Below, piece after piece: positions 1 through 7,725 of a stretch of 64,000 nt of DNA (positions are counted from its first letter, which is position 1; each line of letters opens with the position of its first letter). The notes under the pieces were generated by a model. The model worked only from the letters and a program-made list of their open reading frames with translations. It had not been told where the DNA came from and ran no database searches. Source of the DNA: Streptomyces parvulus (lineage in GTDB: Bacteria > Actinomycetota > Actinomycetes > Streptomycetales > Streptomycetaceae); NCBI RefSeq assembly GCF_014648855.1, contig NZ_BMRX01000007.1, forward strand, positions 248,001 to 312,000, read 5' to 3'. The translations under genes and the position numbers were made by a program.

Positions 1-1157
1 TCCGTGTGGCGGCCGGCGACGAGGGCGGTGAGCGTGACGCAGCTGCGGGCGCGCCGGTCCAGGCCCGGCCGGTCCCACACCTCGCCCCACGCGTACCGGG
101 TGAGCAGCTCCTGGAAGTCCCCCGAGAACTCGTCGGCCCGCGCGAGCGCCTGGTCGACGTACGCGTCGCCGAGCACTTCGCGGCGCACCTTGAGCCCCGC
201 GTCGTACGGGTCGGGCCGGCCCGCTCCCTGGCGCGGCACCGCGGGCGCCGGGGCGATCTCGGCGATGGGCGCGGCCTGGGCGGGCGGGGCGAGGGCGGGC
301 TGCGGGGGGACCGCGACGGGCTGGGCGACGGGGGCCTGGACGGGGATCTGCCCCGTGGAGGCGGAGTCGTGCGGGCTCTGCCAGGCGGTGCTGAAGTGCC
401 GCACCAGCAGGTCGGTGACGGCCGCCGGCTGCTCGACCGGGACCAGGTGGGAGGCGCCGGGCACGACGGCGAGGCGGGCGTCGGGAATGCCGGCGACCAG
501 GGTGCGGGCCTCGGCGGGGCCGGTGACCTGGTCGTCGGAGCCGACCAGGACCAGCGTGGGGACGCCGACGCGGCCGAGTTCGCCGCGCACGTCGAAGGCG
601 GCGAGCGCCTCGCAGGCGGCGATGTAGCAGCCGGGGTCGGTGGTCCGCACCATCTGCACGGCCCACTCGGTGATCGCCGGCTGGGCGGCGGCGTACCCGC
701 CGGTGAACCAGCGCTCCGGCGAGCTGCGGGCGATGGGGTCGAGCCCGTTGGTGCGGACGATGACGCCCCGCTGGCGGAACTCGTCGGCGGTGCCGAAGCG
801 CGGCGAGGCGGCGATCAGCGCGAGCGAGGCGAGGCGTTCGGGATGGCGCAGGGCCAGCTCCATGCCGACCGCGCCGCCGAACGCGCAGCCCGCGTAGCCG
901 AACCGCTGCACGCCGAGCCCGTCGAGCGTGGCGAGCAGCCGCCGGGTCAGCTCGGTGACGGACCCCGCCGGGTGGGCCGGGGCGCCGCCGTGCCCCGGCA
1001 GGTCGAACCGGAAGACCCGCCAGTGCTGCGACAGCTCCGGCACCTGCCGGTCCCACATGTGCCAGGTGGTGCCCAGTGAGGGGCCGAGGATGAGGACGGG
1101 GGCGTCTTCGGGCCCGTCGAAGCGGTATTGCAGGGTGTTCGGCGGTGTCTCACTCAC
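1..1157 (-). CDS. pcaL: 3-oxoadipate enol-lactonase / 4-carboxymuconolactone decarboxylase fusion, partial (3' end outside window)
   Basis: Read on the minus strand from GTG at 1157, the frame is open to the window edge (about 385 codons seen). The N-terminal part is an alpha/beta hydrolase: an oxyanion-region stretch LGPSLGTTWHMW, the segment RFDLPGHGG, the nucleophile-elbow region AGCAFGG, and a late GASHLVPVEQP around the catalytic His. After a Pro/Ala-rich linker (near 240-320) the C-terminal part begins the CMD decarboxylase domain (WDRPGLDRRSCVTLTALVAGR). This order is the PcaD-PcaC fusion of actinomycetes, which performs the two adjacent steps from 4-carboxymuconolactone to 3-oxoadipate in protocatechuate catabolism. 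Note that the usual GxSxG Ser of the hydrolase reads as Cys (CAFGG), as in PcaD-like relatives. The rest of the pca operon should lie to the left. It is core metabolism, outside the biosynthetic cluster. Confidence 0.85.
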   Translation of the reverse strand, partial: MSETPPNTLQYRFDGPEDAPVLILGPSLGTTWHMWDRQVPELSQHWRVFRFDLPGHGGAPAHPAGSVTELTRRLLATLDGLGVQRFGYAGCAFGGAVGMELALRHPERLASLALIAASPRFGTADEFRQRGVIVRTNGLDPIARSSPERWFTGGYAAAQPAITEWAVQMVRTTDPGCYIAACEALAAFDVRGELGRVGVPTLVLVGSDDQVTGPAEARTLVAGIPDARLAVVPGASHLVPVEQPAAVTDLLVRHFSTAWQSPHDSASTGQIPVQAPVAQPVAVPPQPALAPPAQAAPIAEIAPAPAVPRQGAGRPDPYDAGLKVRREVLGDAYVDQALARADEFSGDFQELLTRYAWGEVWDRPGLDRRARSCVTLTALVAGRHT

Positions 1158-1416
1158 GGCTCCGACCCTCTCACGTCCCACGAGATCTCACACAGCCGGG
1201 GGAATTCCGCGCCGCGGCGCCGCTCCGGCCCGGCTCGTCGGCCCGGCGGCCGGCCGCCCGTCTTTCCCTGGGCGAAAACCTACCTTGCCGTTCACACCCT
1301 TGTAACAGGTGTCGCCGCTGGCCAGGGTGGGGCCAGCCGCGCTCCGGAGCGACGCCCGGAAGAGGGCGCCCGTCGCCGGACGCGCACGTCGAACATCTGG
1401 GCCGAGGAGTGGTTCC

Positions 1417-1689
1417 GTGCCGAAGACCTACCGCATCGCCGCGATTCCGGGGGACGGGATCGGCCGAGAGGTCGTGCCCGAGGGCCTGCGCTGTCTGCGG
1501 GCCGCCGCCGGGGCGCACGGATTCGCCCTCGACGTCACCGAGTTCGACTTCGCCAGCGCCGACTACTGGCTGGAGCACGGCACGATGCTGCCCGAGGACT
1601 GGCGGGACGTGCTCGGCGCGTTCGACGCCCTCTTCTTCGGTGCGGTCGGCCGGCCCGAGGTCGTCCCGGACCACGTCTCGCTGTGGGGA
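1417..1689 (+). pseudogene. Truncated tartrate/3-isopropylmalate-type dehydrogenase (N-terminal remnant)
   Basis: From GTG 1417 the frame encodes KTYRIAAIPGDGIGREVVP followed by an isopropylmalate/tartrate dehydrogenase N-terminus (TEFDFASADYWLEHG, MLPEDW, FDALFFGAVG, VPDHVSLWG). Full-length family members have about 350 residues. Here the similarity stops after about 90 residues at VSLWG, and the frame then runs into unrelated Arg/Pro-rich sequence. The catalytic Lys/Asp and metal-binding regions are missing, so the gene is broken. Directly downstream, in another frame, is the end of a LysR-type gene, as expected if a deletion joined two neighbouring genes. The breakpoint is placed at about 1685-1695 by eye. 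Confidence 0.7.
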
Positions 1690-1927
1690 AGCCTCCTTCG
1701 AGTGCGGCGGGGCCCTGGAGGGGAGCGGCCTGGTCATGCGCTCCGAATGGCAGGTCCGTCCCCTCATCGAGCGCGGCGATCTGGTCCGCGTCCTCCCCGG
1801 TGTCCCGACCCCCGCGGCCGACATCTACGCCCTGGTCGAGGACGACGGACGCGTCCCCCGTCGGGTCACCGAGCTGATCGGCCACCTCGCCGCCCGCCTG
1901 CCGGCCCGCTTGAGCCAGGGGGCATGA
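1690..1927 (+). pseudogene. LysR-family regulator, C-terminal remnant
   Basis: The frame ending at the TGA at 1925-1927 reads GSGLVMRSEWQVRPLIERGD, then LVRVLPGVPTPAADIYALVE, then VPRRVTELIGHLAARLPARL. This is the terminal part of a LysR substrate-binding domain (the G.G.v......v..ll..G.LvrvLp...p...iyal pattern and the final helix). No helix-turn-helix or linker helix precedes it. Upstream sequence is the dehydrogenase remnant in a different frame. With no start codon or DNA-binding domain it is not a functional regulator. LysR genes often neighbour tartrate dehydrogenase genes, which fits a local deletion. Confidence 0.65.
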
Positions 1928-2023
1928 GCCGCGCCGAGCACCCGGCCGGCCCGTGCGACGGACCCGGACGGGGAACGGCCTCCGGACCGCGAGGCGGGGA
2001 GCCGGCTCCGGTGTGACACGGCC

Positions 2024-3613
2024 TCACGGACGGGGGCCCGGGACGGCCGTGACCTCCGTGGGCTCGTCGCCGGCGGAGGAGGGGGGCAGCAGACCTGCTT
2101 CCGTGAGGCGGGCGGCCAGGTGGGCGCGGGCGGGTTTGCCGCTCGCCGTGCGGGCGACGGTGCTGTGTGCGACCTCGACGACGGTCTCCGGCGCGACCGT
2201 GAAGTCCGCGGCGATACGGGCCGCGAGGCGGGTGGTGTCGACCCGCTTGCCGCGTTCGGGGACGACGGCGACGGCGAAGGAGGCGCCGTGCGGGAGGACG
2301 ACGCATTCCGCGACGCCCGGTTCCGCGGCGGCCGCGTGCTCCACGTCGGCGACGAAGACGTTCGTGCCGTTGACGCTGACGCGGTCGGAGCGCCTGCCGT
2401 CGAGATACAGCAGGCCGGCGTCGAGGTGGCCGAGGTCGCCGGTGTCGAACCAGGTGGTCCGGTGGTCGGTGACGCCGTCGTAGCCGTCGAAGAGCGTCTC
2501 GCCCCGCAGCTGCACCCGGCCCGTGCGCGCCGGCGCGCACGGGTCCCCTCGCTCGTCCATGACGCGCAGGGCGAGGCCGGGCACGGGCGTGCCGAGGCAG
2601 GCGGTGGTGACGGGGCCGTCGGTGCGGAAGGCGCCCTCCGGGTCCGTCAGCCGGTGGGCGGTGGCCATCAGGACCGCCTCGGCGAGGCCGTAGCAGAAGA
2701 CCAGCGCGGAGGGGTCGAAGCCCCAGGGGGCGGTGGTGCCGAGGAAGCCGCGCACGGTCCGGCGGCGGATGGGTTCCGCGCCGCAGAAGACGGTGCTCCA
2801 GGCCCGCAGCAGCAGGGGATCGGGGACTTCCCTGGCGGCCGTCTCCGTGATCCGTGCCGCCAGGTAGCGCAGCATGAAGTCGGGGAAGGCGCTGTGGACG
2901 CGTTCGGCGTCCCGCACCAGGCGCAGGGCGGCCATGGGCCGGCGCAGGAAGGTGCCCGGGTCCTCCAGGACGACGTCCGCGCCCCGGACGAGCGCCGTGA
3001 GGGTGCCGATCAGTCCCATGTCGTGGTGGAGCGGCAGCGCCAGCAGGCCGGTGTCACCCGGCCGCATGCCGGACACCCGGGCGATCGCCCCGATGTTGCC
3101 GAGGACGGCGCGGTGGCTGAGCGGGATGGGCCGGGGCATGCCGGTGGAGCCGCTGGTGTACTGGACGAACGCCAGGCCGTCCGGCGCCCCCGCGGCGGCC
3201 TCGGGCGCCCGGTGCGGACGCGGTTGCAGTGCCAGTTCGCGCAGGCCGTGCCCGGAGATCCGGAAGGCGTGGCGGGCCCGCTGCTGCCGGGCGACCTCGG
3301 CCAGGTACCGCTCGACGGCCGTCCCGGGCACCCGCGGTTTCACGGACACGGGGACCGCCCCGAGGTGCAGCAGGGCCAGCAGGGCGAGCACGCTCTCGCG
3401 GGAGCTGCCGACGCGCAGCATCACCCGGTCCCCGGCCGCCACGCCCTGGGCGGCGAAGCCTCCGGCCGCCGCCGCGATCTGCTCGGCGAACCGGGGGTAG
3501 GTCAGGGTCTCCCGGCGGGCCGAGGTGCCGAAGGTGACGGTCGCCCCGCCGCGGTGCGCCTGGGCGGCGATCGCCGCGGCGAGGGTGGGGTGCGCGGGTG
3601 CGGGCCCGGTCAT
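2024..3613 (-). CDS. AMP-forming acyl ligase (fatty acyl-AMP ligase-like)
   Basis: 529 residues from ATG 3613, which overlaps the upstream thioesterase stop by ATGA. It is an ANL-superfamily adenylating enzyme. The P-loop-like A3 motif YTSGSTGMPRPIPLSHR lies near residue 160, followed by LPLHHDMGLIG, the motif FCYGLAEAVLMAT, WFDTGDLGHLDAG, and the C-terminal catalytic-Lys motif VARTASGKPAR near 495. The HHDMGLIG motif and overall length resemble fatty-acyl-AMP ligases (FAAL/FadD32 type) that activate fatty acids for loading on a carrier protein. The operon contains a discrete ACP, an AcpS-type transferase, a di-iron enzyme and a thioesterase, so the likely role is charging that ACP with a fatty acid for modification. 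It is the last gene of the six-gene minus-strand operon. Acyl-CoA ligase activity is the alternative. Confidence 0.8.
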   Translation of the reverse strand: MTGPAPAHPTLAAAIAAQAHRGGATVTFGTSARRETLTYPRFAEQIAAAAGGFAAQGVAAGDRVMLRVGSSRESVLALLALLHLGAVPVSVKPRVPGTAVERYLAEVARQQRARHAFRISGHGLRELALQPRPHRAPEAAAGAPDGLAFVQYTSGSTGMPRPIPLSHRAVLGNIGAIARVSGMRPGDTGLLALPLHHDMGLIGTLTALVRGADVVLEDPGTFLRRPMAALRLVRDAERVHSAFPDFMLRYLAARITETAAREVPDPLLLRAWSTVFCGAEPIRRRTVRGFLGTTAPWGFDPSALVFCYGLAEAVLMATAHRLTDPEGAFRTDGPVTTACLGTPVPGLALRVMDERGDPCAPARTGRVQLRGETLFDGYDGVTDHRTTWFDTGDLGHLDAGLLYLDGRRSDRVSVNGTNVFVADVEHAAAAEPGVAECVVLPHGASFAVAVVPERGKRVDTTRLAARIAADFTVAPETVVEVAHSTVARTASGKPARAHLAARLTEAGLLPPSSAGDEPTEVTAVPGPRP

Positions 3614-4035
3614 GCCGGGCTCTCCGGCCGGGCGGGCATGGCACCCAGGTCGACCCGGTGGGCCCGCTTGGTGTGCGGGTCGACGAGGGCGAGCCGGACC
3701 CGGCCCCTGGCGGCGACCGTGCCGTCGCGGAGTTCGACGTTCTGGGCGAGGGAGAAGCTGTAGGGCGAGTGCTCGGCGAGCGAGGTGCGCACGACGACGC
3801 GGCCGACCGGGTCCCAGTCGACCGAGCGCAGGTAGTCCAGGTGCAGCTGGAGGACCATGGCGACCAGGGTGTCCGCACGCGCGTCGACGCCGTGCGCGAT
3901 CCCCCATTCCCAGCGGCCGGTCTCCAGAAGCTGGAGGTACACGCTGTTGTTCAGGTGTCCCGCCCGGTCGAAGTCGTTGGGGCGCAGGGCCACTTCACAC
4001 ACGTGCTCCAGGAGCGGCGGCGTGGCGGTCGTCAT
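3610..4035 (-). CDS. Hot-dog fold thioesterase (4-hydroxybenzoyl-CoA thioesterase family)
   Basis: 141 residues. Start ATG 4035 overlaps the AcpS stop by four bases and its own stop overlaps the ligase start, so translation is coupled on both sides. The motif DFDRAGHLNNSVYLQLLETG (residues 21-40) carries the family catalytic Asp (D23) in the D-x-x-G-H-x-N signature of 4HBT/YbgC proteins. Such enzymes hydrolyse acyl-CoA or acyl-ACP thioesters in the cytoplasm. In this operon the substrate is most likely the acyl chain on the neighbouring ACP (5366-5626), either as release or as proofreading. A role in aryl-thioester release (hydroxybenzoyl type) cannot be excluded, because the wider cluster makes 4-hydroxyphenyl precursors. 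Confidence 0.8.
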   Translation of the reverse strand: MTTATPPLLEHVCEVALRPNDFDRAGHLNNSVYLQLLETGRWEWGIAHGVDARADTLVAMVLQLHLDYLRSVDWDPVGRVVVRTSLAEHSPYSFSLAQNVELRDGTVAARGRVRLALVDPHTKRAHRVDLGAMPARPESPA

Positions 4036-4424
4036 GCGTCATGCCCTTCGTTCGTCGTCGTCCCGGCCAGCAGTACGACCACGGCCCCGGCCACGCCGGC
4101 GGTGTGACTGATCGACACCTCGGCGTGGATGCCGTGTTGCCGGCACCAGCGGCCGAGGTCTCCGTGCAGCCTCAGCCGGGGCCGGCCGGCGGGCTCGTGG
4201 CCGATCTCGATCTCCGGAAAGGTGTGGGCCGGGGCACCGCGCATCGCGCTGAGGGCCTTGACGAAGGCCTCCTTGGCGGAGAACAGCCCGGCCAGTGACG
4301 CGTCCGGGTCGGGGCGGGAGCGGCAGTGCGCCCGCTCCCCCTCGGTGAACACCGTTCCGCTATCGCGCAAGTGCCGCCGCCGCGCCAGCTCCTCGACGGA
4401 CTGCAGATCGAATCCGGTCGACAT
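4032..4424 (-). CDS. Holo-[acyl-carrier-protein] synthase-type phosphopantetheinyl transferase
   Basis: About 130 residues from ATG 4424 (MSTGFDLQSVEEL); a start at 4454 is also possible. The N-terminal GFDLQSVEEL matches the metal-binding GIDLVEI segment of AcpS, and LFSAKEAFVKALSAMRG matches the second signature (FSxKEAxxKA). The C-terminal VSISHTAGVAGAVVVL is also typical. It would transfer 4'-phosphopantetheine from CoA to a carrier protein. The gene start lies inside the 3' end of the di-iron gene (about 65 bases of overlap), suggesting tight coupling, and the ACP two genes upstream is the obvious substrate. A second, Sfp-type transferase is encoded at 12275-12925, so each carrier in the cluster may have its own activating enzyme. 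Confidence 0.85.
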   Translation of the reverse strand: MSTGFDLQSVEELARRRHLRDSGTVFTEGERAHCRSRPDPDASLAGLFSAKEAFVKALSAMRGAPAHTFPEIEIGHEPAGRPRLRLHGDLGRWCRQHGIHAEVSISHTAGVAGAVVVLLAGTTTNEGHDA

Positions 4425-5334
4425 CGTTGGTGCGGAGGCTGGCGAAGTAGGCACGCTTCAGGTCCTCGTAGGATCGGGTCTCGATGCCGGTGACTTCCCG
4501 TACCAGGGCGAAGACGCTGCTGAGTTTGCGGGCGTGCACGGAGCCCTCGTGCAGGGCGTCGTCGCCGAGCGCGAAGTCGTCCTCGTCGGTGCGGATCCGC
4601 TCCCACCAGTTGACGAAGCCCTGGCGCTCGGTCTGGGCCTCGCGGGTGGAGCCGTAGGTCTCGCCGCCGTCGGGGCGGATCCAGGTGTACGCCATCGACA
4701 GGACGTCCTTGACCGGGTAGACGCCGGACTCCACCAGGGCCTTGGCGAAGGCGGCGAAGTACTGCCGGTGCTGCACCTCGTCCTTCATGATCGTGTGGAA
4801 GACGTCGTGCACCAGCTCGTCGCCGCTGGTGCGGGCCGCGTGCTGGTACGAGACGCAGGCCTCGATCTCCACACAGGCCTGGAGGATGCAGACCCGGGCG
4901 TAGTTGTCGGTCGGGAAGGCACCCCGGTGCTCCACGACCTCCTCGGTCTCGATCGGGTCGATGCCGGCCATCTCCATCAGGCGCCCGAAGGAGACCTCGT
5001 GGTGAGCCTCCTCCTCCAGCCAGTAGCGCGCCGACCAGGCCGCGGCCACGTGCAGGACGTCGCTGCCCAGCGGGTTGGACTCGCGTATCTCGTGGGCGAG
5101 CCGGACGCCGTCCACGGCGAGCCGGATGCCGGCCGGCTGGGTGGTCAGCTCGGCGCGGGCGGCGTGCCACAGGGCGGCCTTGTCGCTCTCGCCCGGCCGG
5201 GTCAGGCGGCGGCCGTCGAAGAGTTCGTCGGAGGACCAGCGGCGCTGCTCGTGGTAGCTCTGCTGGACGCGCAGCACGTCGGTGATGGTGGCGCCGGCGC
5301 GCAGCTCGCCCACGATGTCGGTCATGATCAGCAT
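4360..5334 (-). CDS. Ferritin-like di-iron oxygenase/desaturase-type protein
   Basis: 324 residues from ATG 5334, which has GGAAGG 8 bases upstream; an in-frame ATG at 5325 is less well placed. Two E-x-x-H elements typical of ferritin-like di-iron oxidases are visible: LEEEAHHE (about 107-113) and KDEVQH (E186/H189). A further conserved-looking Glu lies in ACVEIEACVSYQH (153-165), giving the carboxylate/His set of a di-iron site in a four-helix bundle. The relationship is to the acyl-ACP desaturase / AurF-like oxygenase superfamily, but it is clearly different from the desaturase at 24357-25328. With an ACP and acyl ligase in the same operon, oxidation of a carrier-bound acyl chain (desaturation, acetylenation or hydroxylation) is the best guess. 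N-oxygenation is the main alternative. Electrons may come from the 7Fe ferredoxin at 25409-25759. Confidence 0.65.
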   Translation of the reverse strand: MLIMTDIVGELRAGATITDVLRVQQSYHEQRRWSSDELFDGRRLTRPGESDKAALWHAARAELTTQPAGIRLAVDGVRLAHEIRESNPLGSDVLHVAAAWSARYWLEEEAHHEVSFGRLMEMAGIDPIETEEVVEHRGAFPTDNYARVCILQACVEIEACVSYQHAARTSGDELVHDVFHTIMKDEVQHRQYFAAFAKALVESGVYPVKDVLSMAYTWIRPDGGETYGSTREAQTERQGFVNWWERIRTDEDDFALGDDALHEGSVHARKLSSVFALVREVTGIETRSYEDLKRAYFASLRTNDVDRIRSAVRRGAGAAAALAR

Positions 5335-5365
5335 GTCTCTCGCCTTCCTTGGTGGAGGGACCCGG

Positions 5366-5626
5366 TCAGGACGCGGTGGGCGCGAGCTGCCTGCCGAGGG
5401 CCTGGACGACGTCCTCGGCGGTGTGGTCGAGGGTCATCGTCGGCAGTTCGACGTCGTCGTCGAAGCCGGTGTCCGCGAGGGCGCCGGCGAACGCGTCCAG
5501 CAGGTCGATGGAGTTGATCGCGGTGGGCGAGGCGACGAGGACCGCCGAGAGGGGCCGGCCGTCGAAGACCTCCTCCGGGGTGAGGCCGAGGCGCCGTGCG
5601 ACGTGCTGCTTCAGCTCGGTGAGCAA
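5366..5626 (-). CDS. Acyl carrier protein (stand-alone)
   Basis: 86 residues with the size, acidity and helical pattern of an ACP. The expected phosphopantetheine attachment serine is S39 in INSIDLLDAF. The usual Asp before this Ser is Asn (NSIDLL rather than DSLDLL), a mild departure from the fatty-acid-synthase consensus. It lies 31 bases upstream of the di-iron gene in an operon with a PPTase, thioesterase and acyl-AMP ligase, so it is probably a dedicated carrier on which an acyl group is activated, oxidised and released. It differs markedly from the second ACP at 12942-13205, which suggests that the two carriers serve separate branches. Confidence 0.85.
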   Translation of the reverse strand: MLTELKQHVARRLGLTPEEVFDGRPLSAVLVASPTAINSIDLLDAFAGALADTGFDDDVELPTMTLDHTAEDVVQALGRQLAPTAS

Positions 5627-5678
5627 GGTGTCTCCCTGGGTGAGTGGGCGCGGGGGCCCGACGGGCGGGCGCGGGTGC

Positions 5679-6281
5679 CTAGCGGGCGGGCGCGGCGGAC
5701 CAGTCGGGCGACCTGCCGAGCGAGGTCAGGACGAGGTCGAGGGTGCTCGCGCCGGAGGGCGGCGGCAGCGCGGGGCGGAAGAGGGGGTCGGCCACGAGCC
5801 TGCGTTCGTCGTCCGGCACGCGCAGGGCGAACGCGAGGGCGGCCTCGGTGGTCGCCTCGTCCAGCTCCAGGGGCACGCCGAGGGTGCGGGCGACGTCCCA
5901 GCCGTGGACCACGTGGTCCAGGAAGTGGAAGCCGATGGCGACGGTGGCCGGGAAGCGGACGGTTGTGCTGATCTCCGGCAGGGTGAACTCCCGGGTGAGC
6001 GCCCCGGGCCGGGCGAAGGCGTCGATCGCCGTCCAGGCCGCGTCCCGGTACGCGGCCGACGGATCGCCGCCGGTCTCGACGGGCCGCCAGTCGGCGAGGT
6101 CGGCACCGCCTCCGGCGGCGGCCGCGGCGAAGCCGTGGTGCTGGCCCGCCATGTGGGCCACGAGCCGGCGGAGCGTCCATCCGGCGCAGGGGGTCGGCAG
6201 GTCCCAGTGGGTCGGGTCGGCCTGCCGCACGAGGCGCACGGTCTCCAGCACAGCCGTCCGGTCGAGCTTCCGGATATCCAT
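5679..6281 (-). CDS. DinB-like metal-binding protein (TIGR03086 / maleylpyruvate isomerase N-domain family)
   Basis: 200 residues from ATG 6281. The start is chosen because the operator-like site at 6324-6341 lies just upstream and similarity begins here. The N-terminus (WDLPTPCAGWTLRRLVAHM) and the later GFHFLDHVVHGWDVARTLG are the typical helices of actinobacterial mycothiol-dependent isomerase N-domain/TIGR03086 proteins, where His residues bind a divalent metal. Members can be thiol-S-transferases or isomerases, but most are uncharacterised. It is the first gene of the minus-strand operon that continues through ACP, di-iron enzyme, AcpS, thioesterase and ligase. A detoxifying or isomerising step in the pathway is possible, but no specific reaction can be assigned from sequence. 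Confidence 0.7.
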   Translation of the reverse strand: MDIRKLDRTAVLETVRLVRQADPTHWDLPTPCAGWTLRRLVAHMAGQHHGFAAAAAGGGADLADWRPVETGGDPSAAYRDAAWTAIDAFARPGALTREFTLPEISTTVRFPATVAIGFHFLDHVVHGWDVARTLGVPLELDEATTEAALAFALRVPDDERRLVADPLFRPALPPPSGASTLDLVLTSLGRSPDWSAAPAR

Positions 6282-6322
6282 GCGGGCCCTTTCGCGAGTG
6301 GGTGGGTCCGGGAAAAACATTA

Positions 6323-6341
6323 GCACGATCGTGCGTTCAGT
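6323..6341. promoter_or_regulatory. TetR-type operator in front of the 6281-2024 operon
   Basis: The stretch GCACGATCGTGCGTTCAGT contains a perfect 12-bp palindrome (GCACGATCGTGC, 6323-6334). The same core recurs at 26907-26918 and, with one change, at 30424-30435, with related sites at 9434, 22767, 26967, 26986 and 29452. It sits about 40 bp upstream of the ATG at 6281, between that gene and the stop of hpgT, so it most likely controls the six-gene operon. Confidence 0.7.
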
Positions 6342-6388
6342 TTTGGAGATCTTGGACGGCCGGTGCCGAGGCGCCCTCCGGACGTGCC

Positions 6389-7723
6389 TCAGCGGCTCCC
6401 GGCCGGCCCGGCGGCCCGCGACTCGACGAACCGGGCCAGCCTGCGCACCCCCTCGACGATCTGATCGGCCGTCAGCGCGCTGCAGGAGAGCCTGAGCCGG
6501 TGTTCGCCGCCGCCGTCCGTGTAGAAGTCGCTCATCGGCGTCCAGAGCACGCCGAAGGTGCGCGCGGACTCCTCCAGGGCCGCGTGGTCCGCCGCGAAGG
6601 GGACGTCGACGACGAGGAAGTAGCCGCCCGTCGGCTCGTTCCAGCTCAGGCCGAGCCGGCGCCGCCGCTCCTCGGGGAAGTTCCGCTCCAGCTCGCCGAG
6701 CAGTGTGGCCAGGTTGCCGGCGTAGTGGGCGATGGCGCCGGCGTTGGCCTCGCGCAGCCGGCAGCCGCACTCCACGAGCATGCCGCCGATCACGGCCTGG
6801 CCGACGGCCGAGGTGTTGACCGTGGTCATGCTCTTGATCTTGGACAGCTCGTCCGCCAGCAGGGAGCGCCGGCCGTCCCGGCCGACGACCTCCTGGTCGG
6901 CCACGACGTAGCCGACGCGCGCACCGGGCAGCGCGGTCTTGGCGAACGACCCGAGGTGCAGTACCCGGCGCTCGCGGTCCAGCGCCTTCAGCGTGGGGCG
7001 CGCGGAACCGGCGCGGACGAAGAAGCCGTACGGGTCGTCCTCCAGGACGAGCAGATCCTCCTCCGCCGCGACGCGCAGCAGCAGTTCGCGGGCGGCGAGG
7101 TCCATGCTCGTGCCGGACGGGTTGGCGAAGTCCGGCACCACGTACAGGGCCCGGGGCCGCCTGCCCGCCGCGCGCAGCCGCCGGGCGGCGGTCCGGAAGG
7201 CCTCGGGGTCCGGTCCGCCGGCCCCCTCCGGTACGGGGTGGGTCGCGATGTCGAGCAGCCGGGCCGCGCCGGTGATGCCGACGTAGCAGGGCGAGCTGAC
7301 CAGCAGCGTGTCCTCGGGGCGGGCGAACAGGGCCCGCAGGGTGAGCAGCATGGCCTCCTGGCAGCCGGTCGTGACGACCACCGACTCCGGGGGGACGTGG
7401 ATCCCCTCGTCGTTGGCCAGGGTGCGGGCGATCAGTTCGTGGATGATGCCGTTGGTGCGCCCGTACTGGAAGAGGTGGGTGCGCACCCGGTCCCTCGACC
7501 AGCCGAGCGAGCGCTCCAGGTGGCCGGTGTAGGAGCGCAGGTGGCGGGCGAGGTCCTCGACCTCGAAGGCGCCCTCGGCAGGGCGTCCGGGGGCGAAGGA
7601 GAGCGCGTCGGGGAAGCGGGCGACGACCTCGTTGAGGAAGTTCATCGCGTCCAGCACCGGGTCGGTCAGCGAGGCGTGCAGGTCGTCGAGGGCGAGGGCC
7701 GGGGCGGTCGTGGCGTACGTCAT
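6389..7723 (-). CDS. hpgT: 4-hydroxyphenylglycine aminotransferase (class I/II, PLP-dependent)
   Basis: 444 residues from ATG 7723, two bases after the hydrolase stop. The order and wording of motifs match HpgT of glycopeptide clusters as I know it: FLNEVVARFPDALSFAPGRP near 30-48, LFQYGRTNGIIHELIA near 84-99, SPCYVGITGAARLLDI near 144-159, YVVPDFANPSGTSMD near 194-208, EDDPYGFF near 228, and the PLP Schiff-base Lys in HLGSFAKTALPGARVGY (K262). HpgT converts 4-hydroxybenzoylformate to L-4-hydroxyphenylglycine, usually with L-tyrosine as amino donor; the 4-hydroxyphenylpyruvate formed re-enters the pathway at HmaS. The other pathway genes (hmo at 9543, hmaS at 16286, prephenate dehydrogenase at 18313) are all in the window. 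It is the third gene of the TetR1-hydrolase-hpgT operon. Confidence 0.88.
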   Translation of the reverse strand: MTYATTAPALALDDLHASLTDPVLDAMNFLNEVVARFPDALSFAPGRPAEGAFEVEDLARHLRSYTGHLERSLGWSRDRVRTHLFQYGRTNGIIHELIARTLANDEGIHVPPESVVVTTGCQEAMLLTLRALFARPEDTLLVSSPCYVGITGAARLLDIATHPVPEGAGGPDPEAFRTAARRLRAAGRRPRALYVVPDFANPSGTSMDLAARELLLRVAAEEDLLVLEDDPYGFFVRAGSARPTLKALDRERRVLHLGSFAKTALPGARVGYVVADQEVVGRDGRRSLLADELSKIKSMTTVNTSAVGQAVIGGMLVECGCRLREANAGAIAHYAGNLATLLGELERNFPEERRRRLGLSWNEPTGGYFLVVDVPFAADHAALEESARTFGVLWTPMSDFYTDGGGEHRLRLSCSALTADQIVEGVRRLARFVESRAAGPAGSR

Positions 7724-7725
7724 GG

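Noticed and set aside
6..1079. Long plus-strand open frame opposite pcaL
   Set aside because: Composition is Gly/Arg/Asp-rich with no domain, and it is the complement of a clear PcaL reading frame. It is a GC-bias shadow.
1158..1416. Searched for an insertion sequence or attachment site at the scar
   Set aside because: No transposase frame, no terminal inverted repeats and no tRNA are visible near 1.1-2.0 kb.
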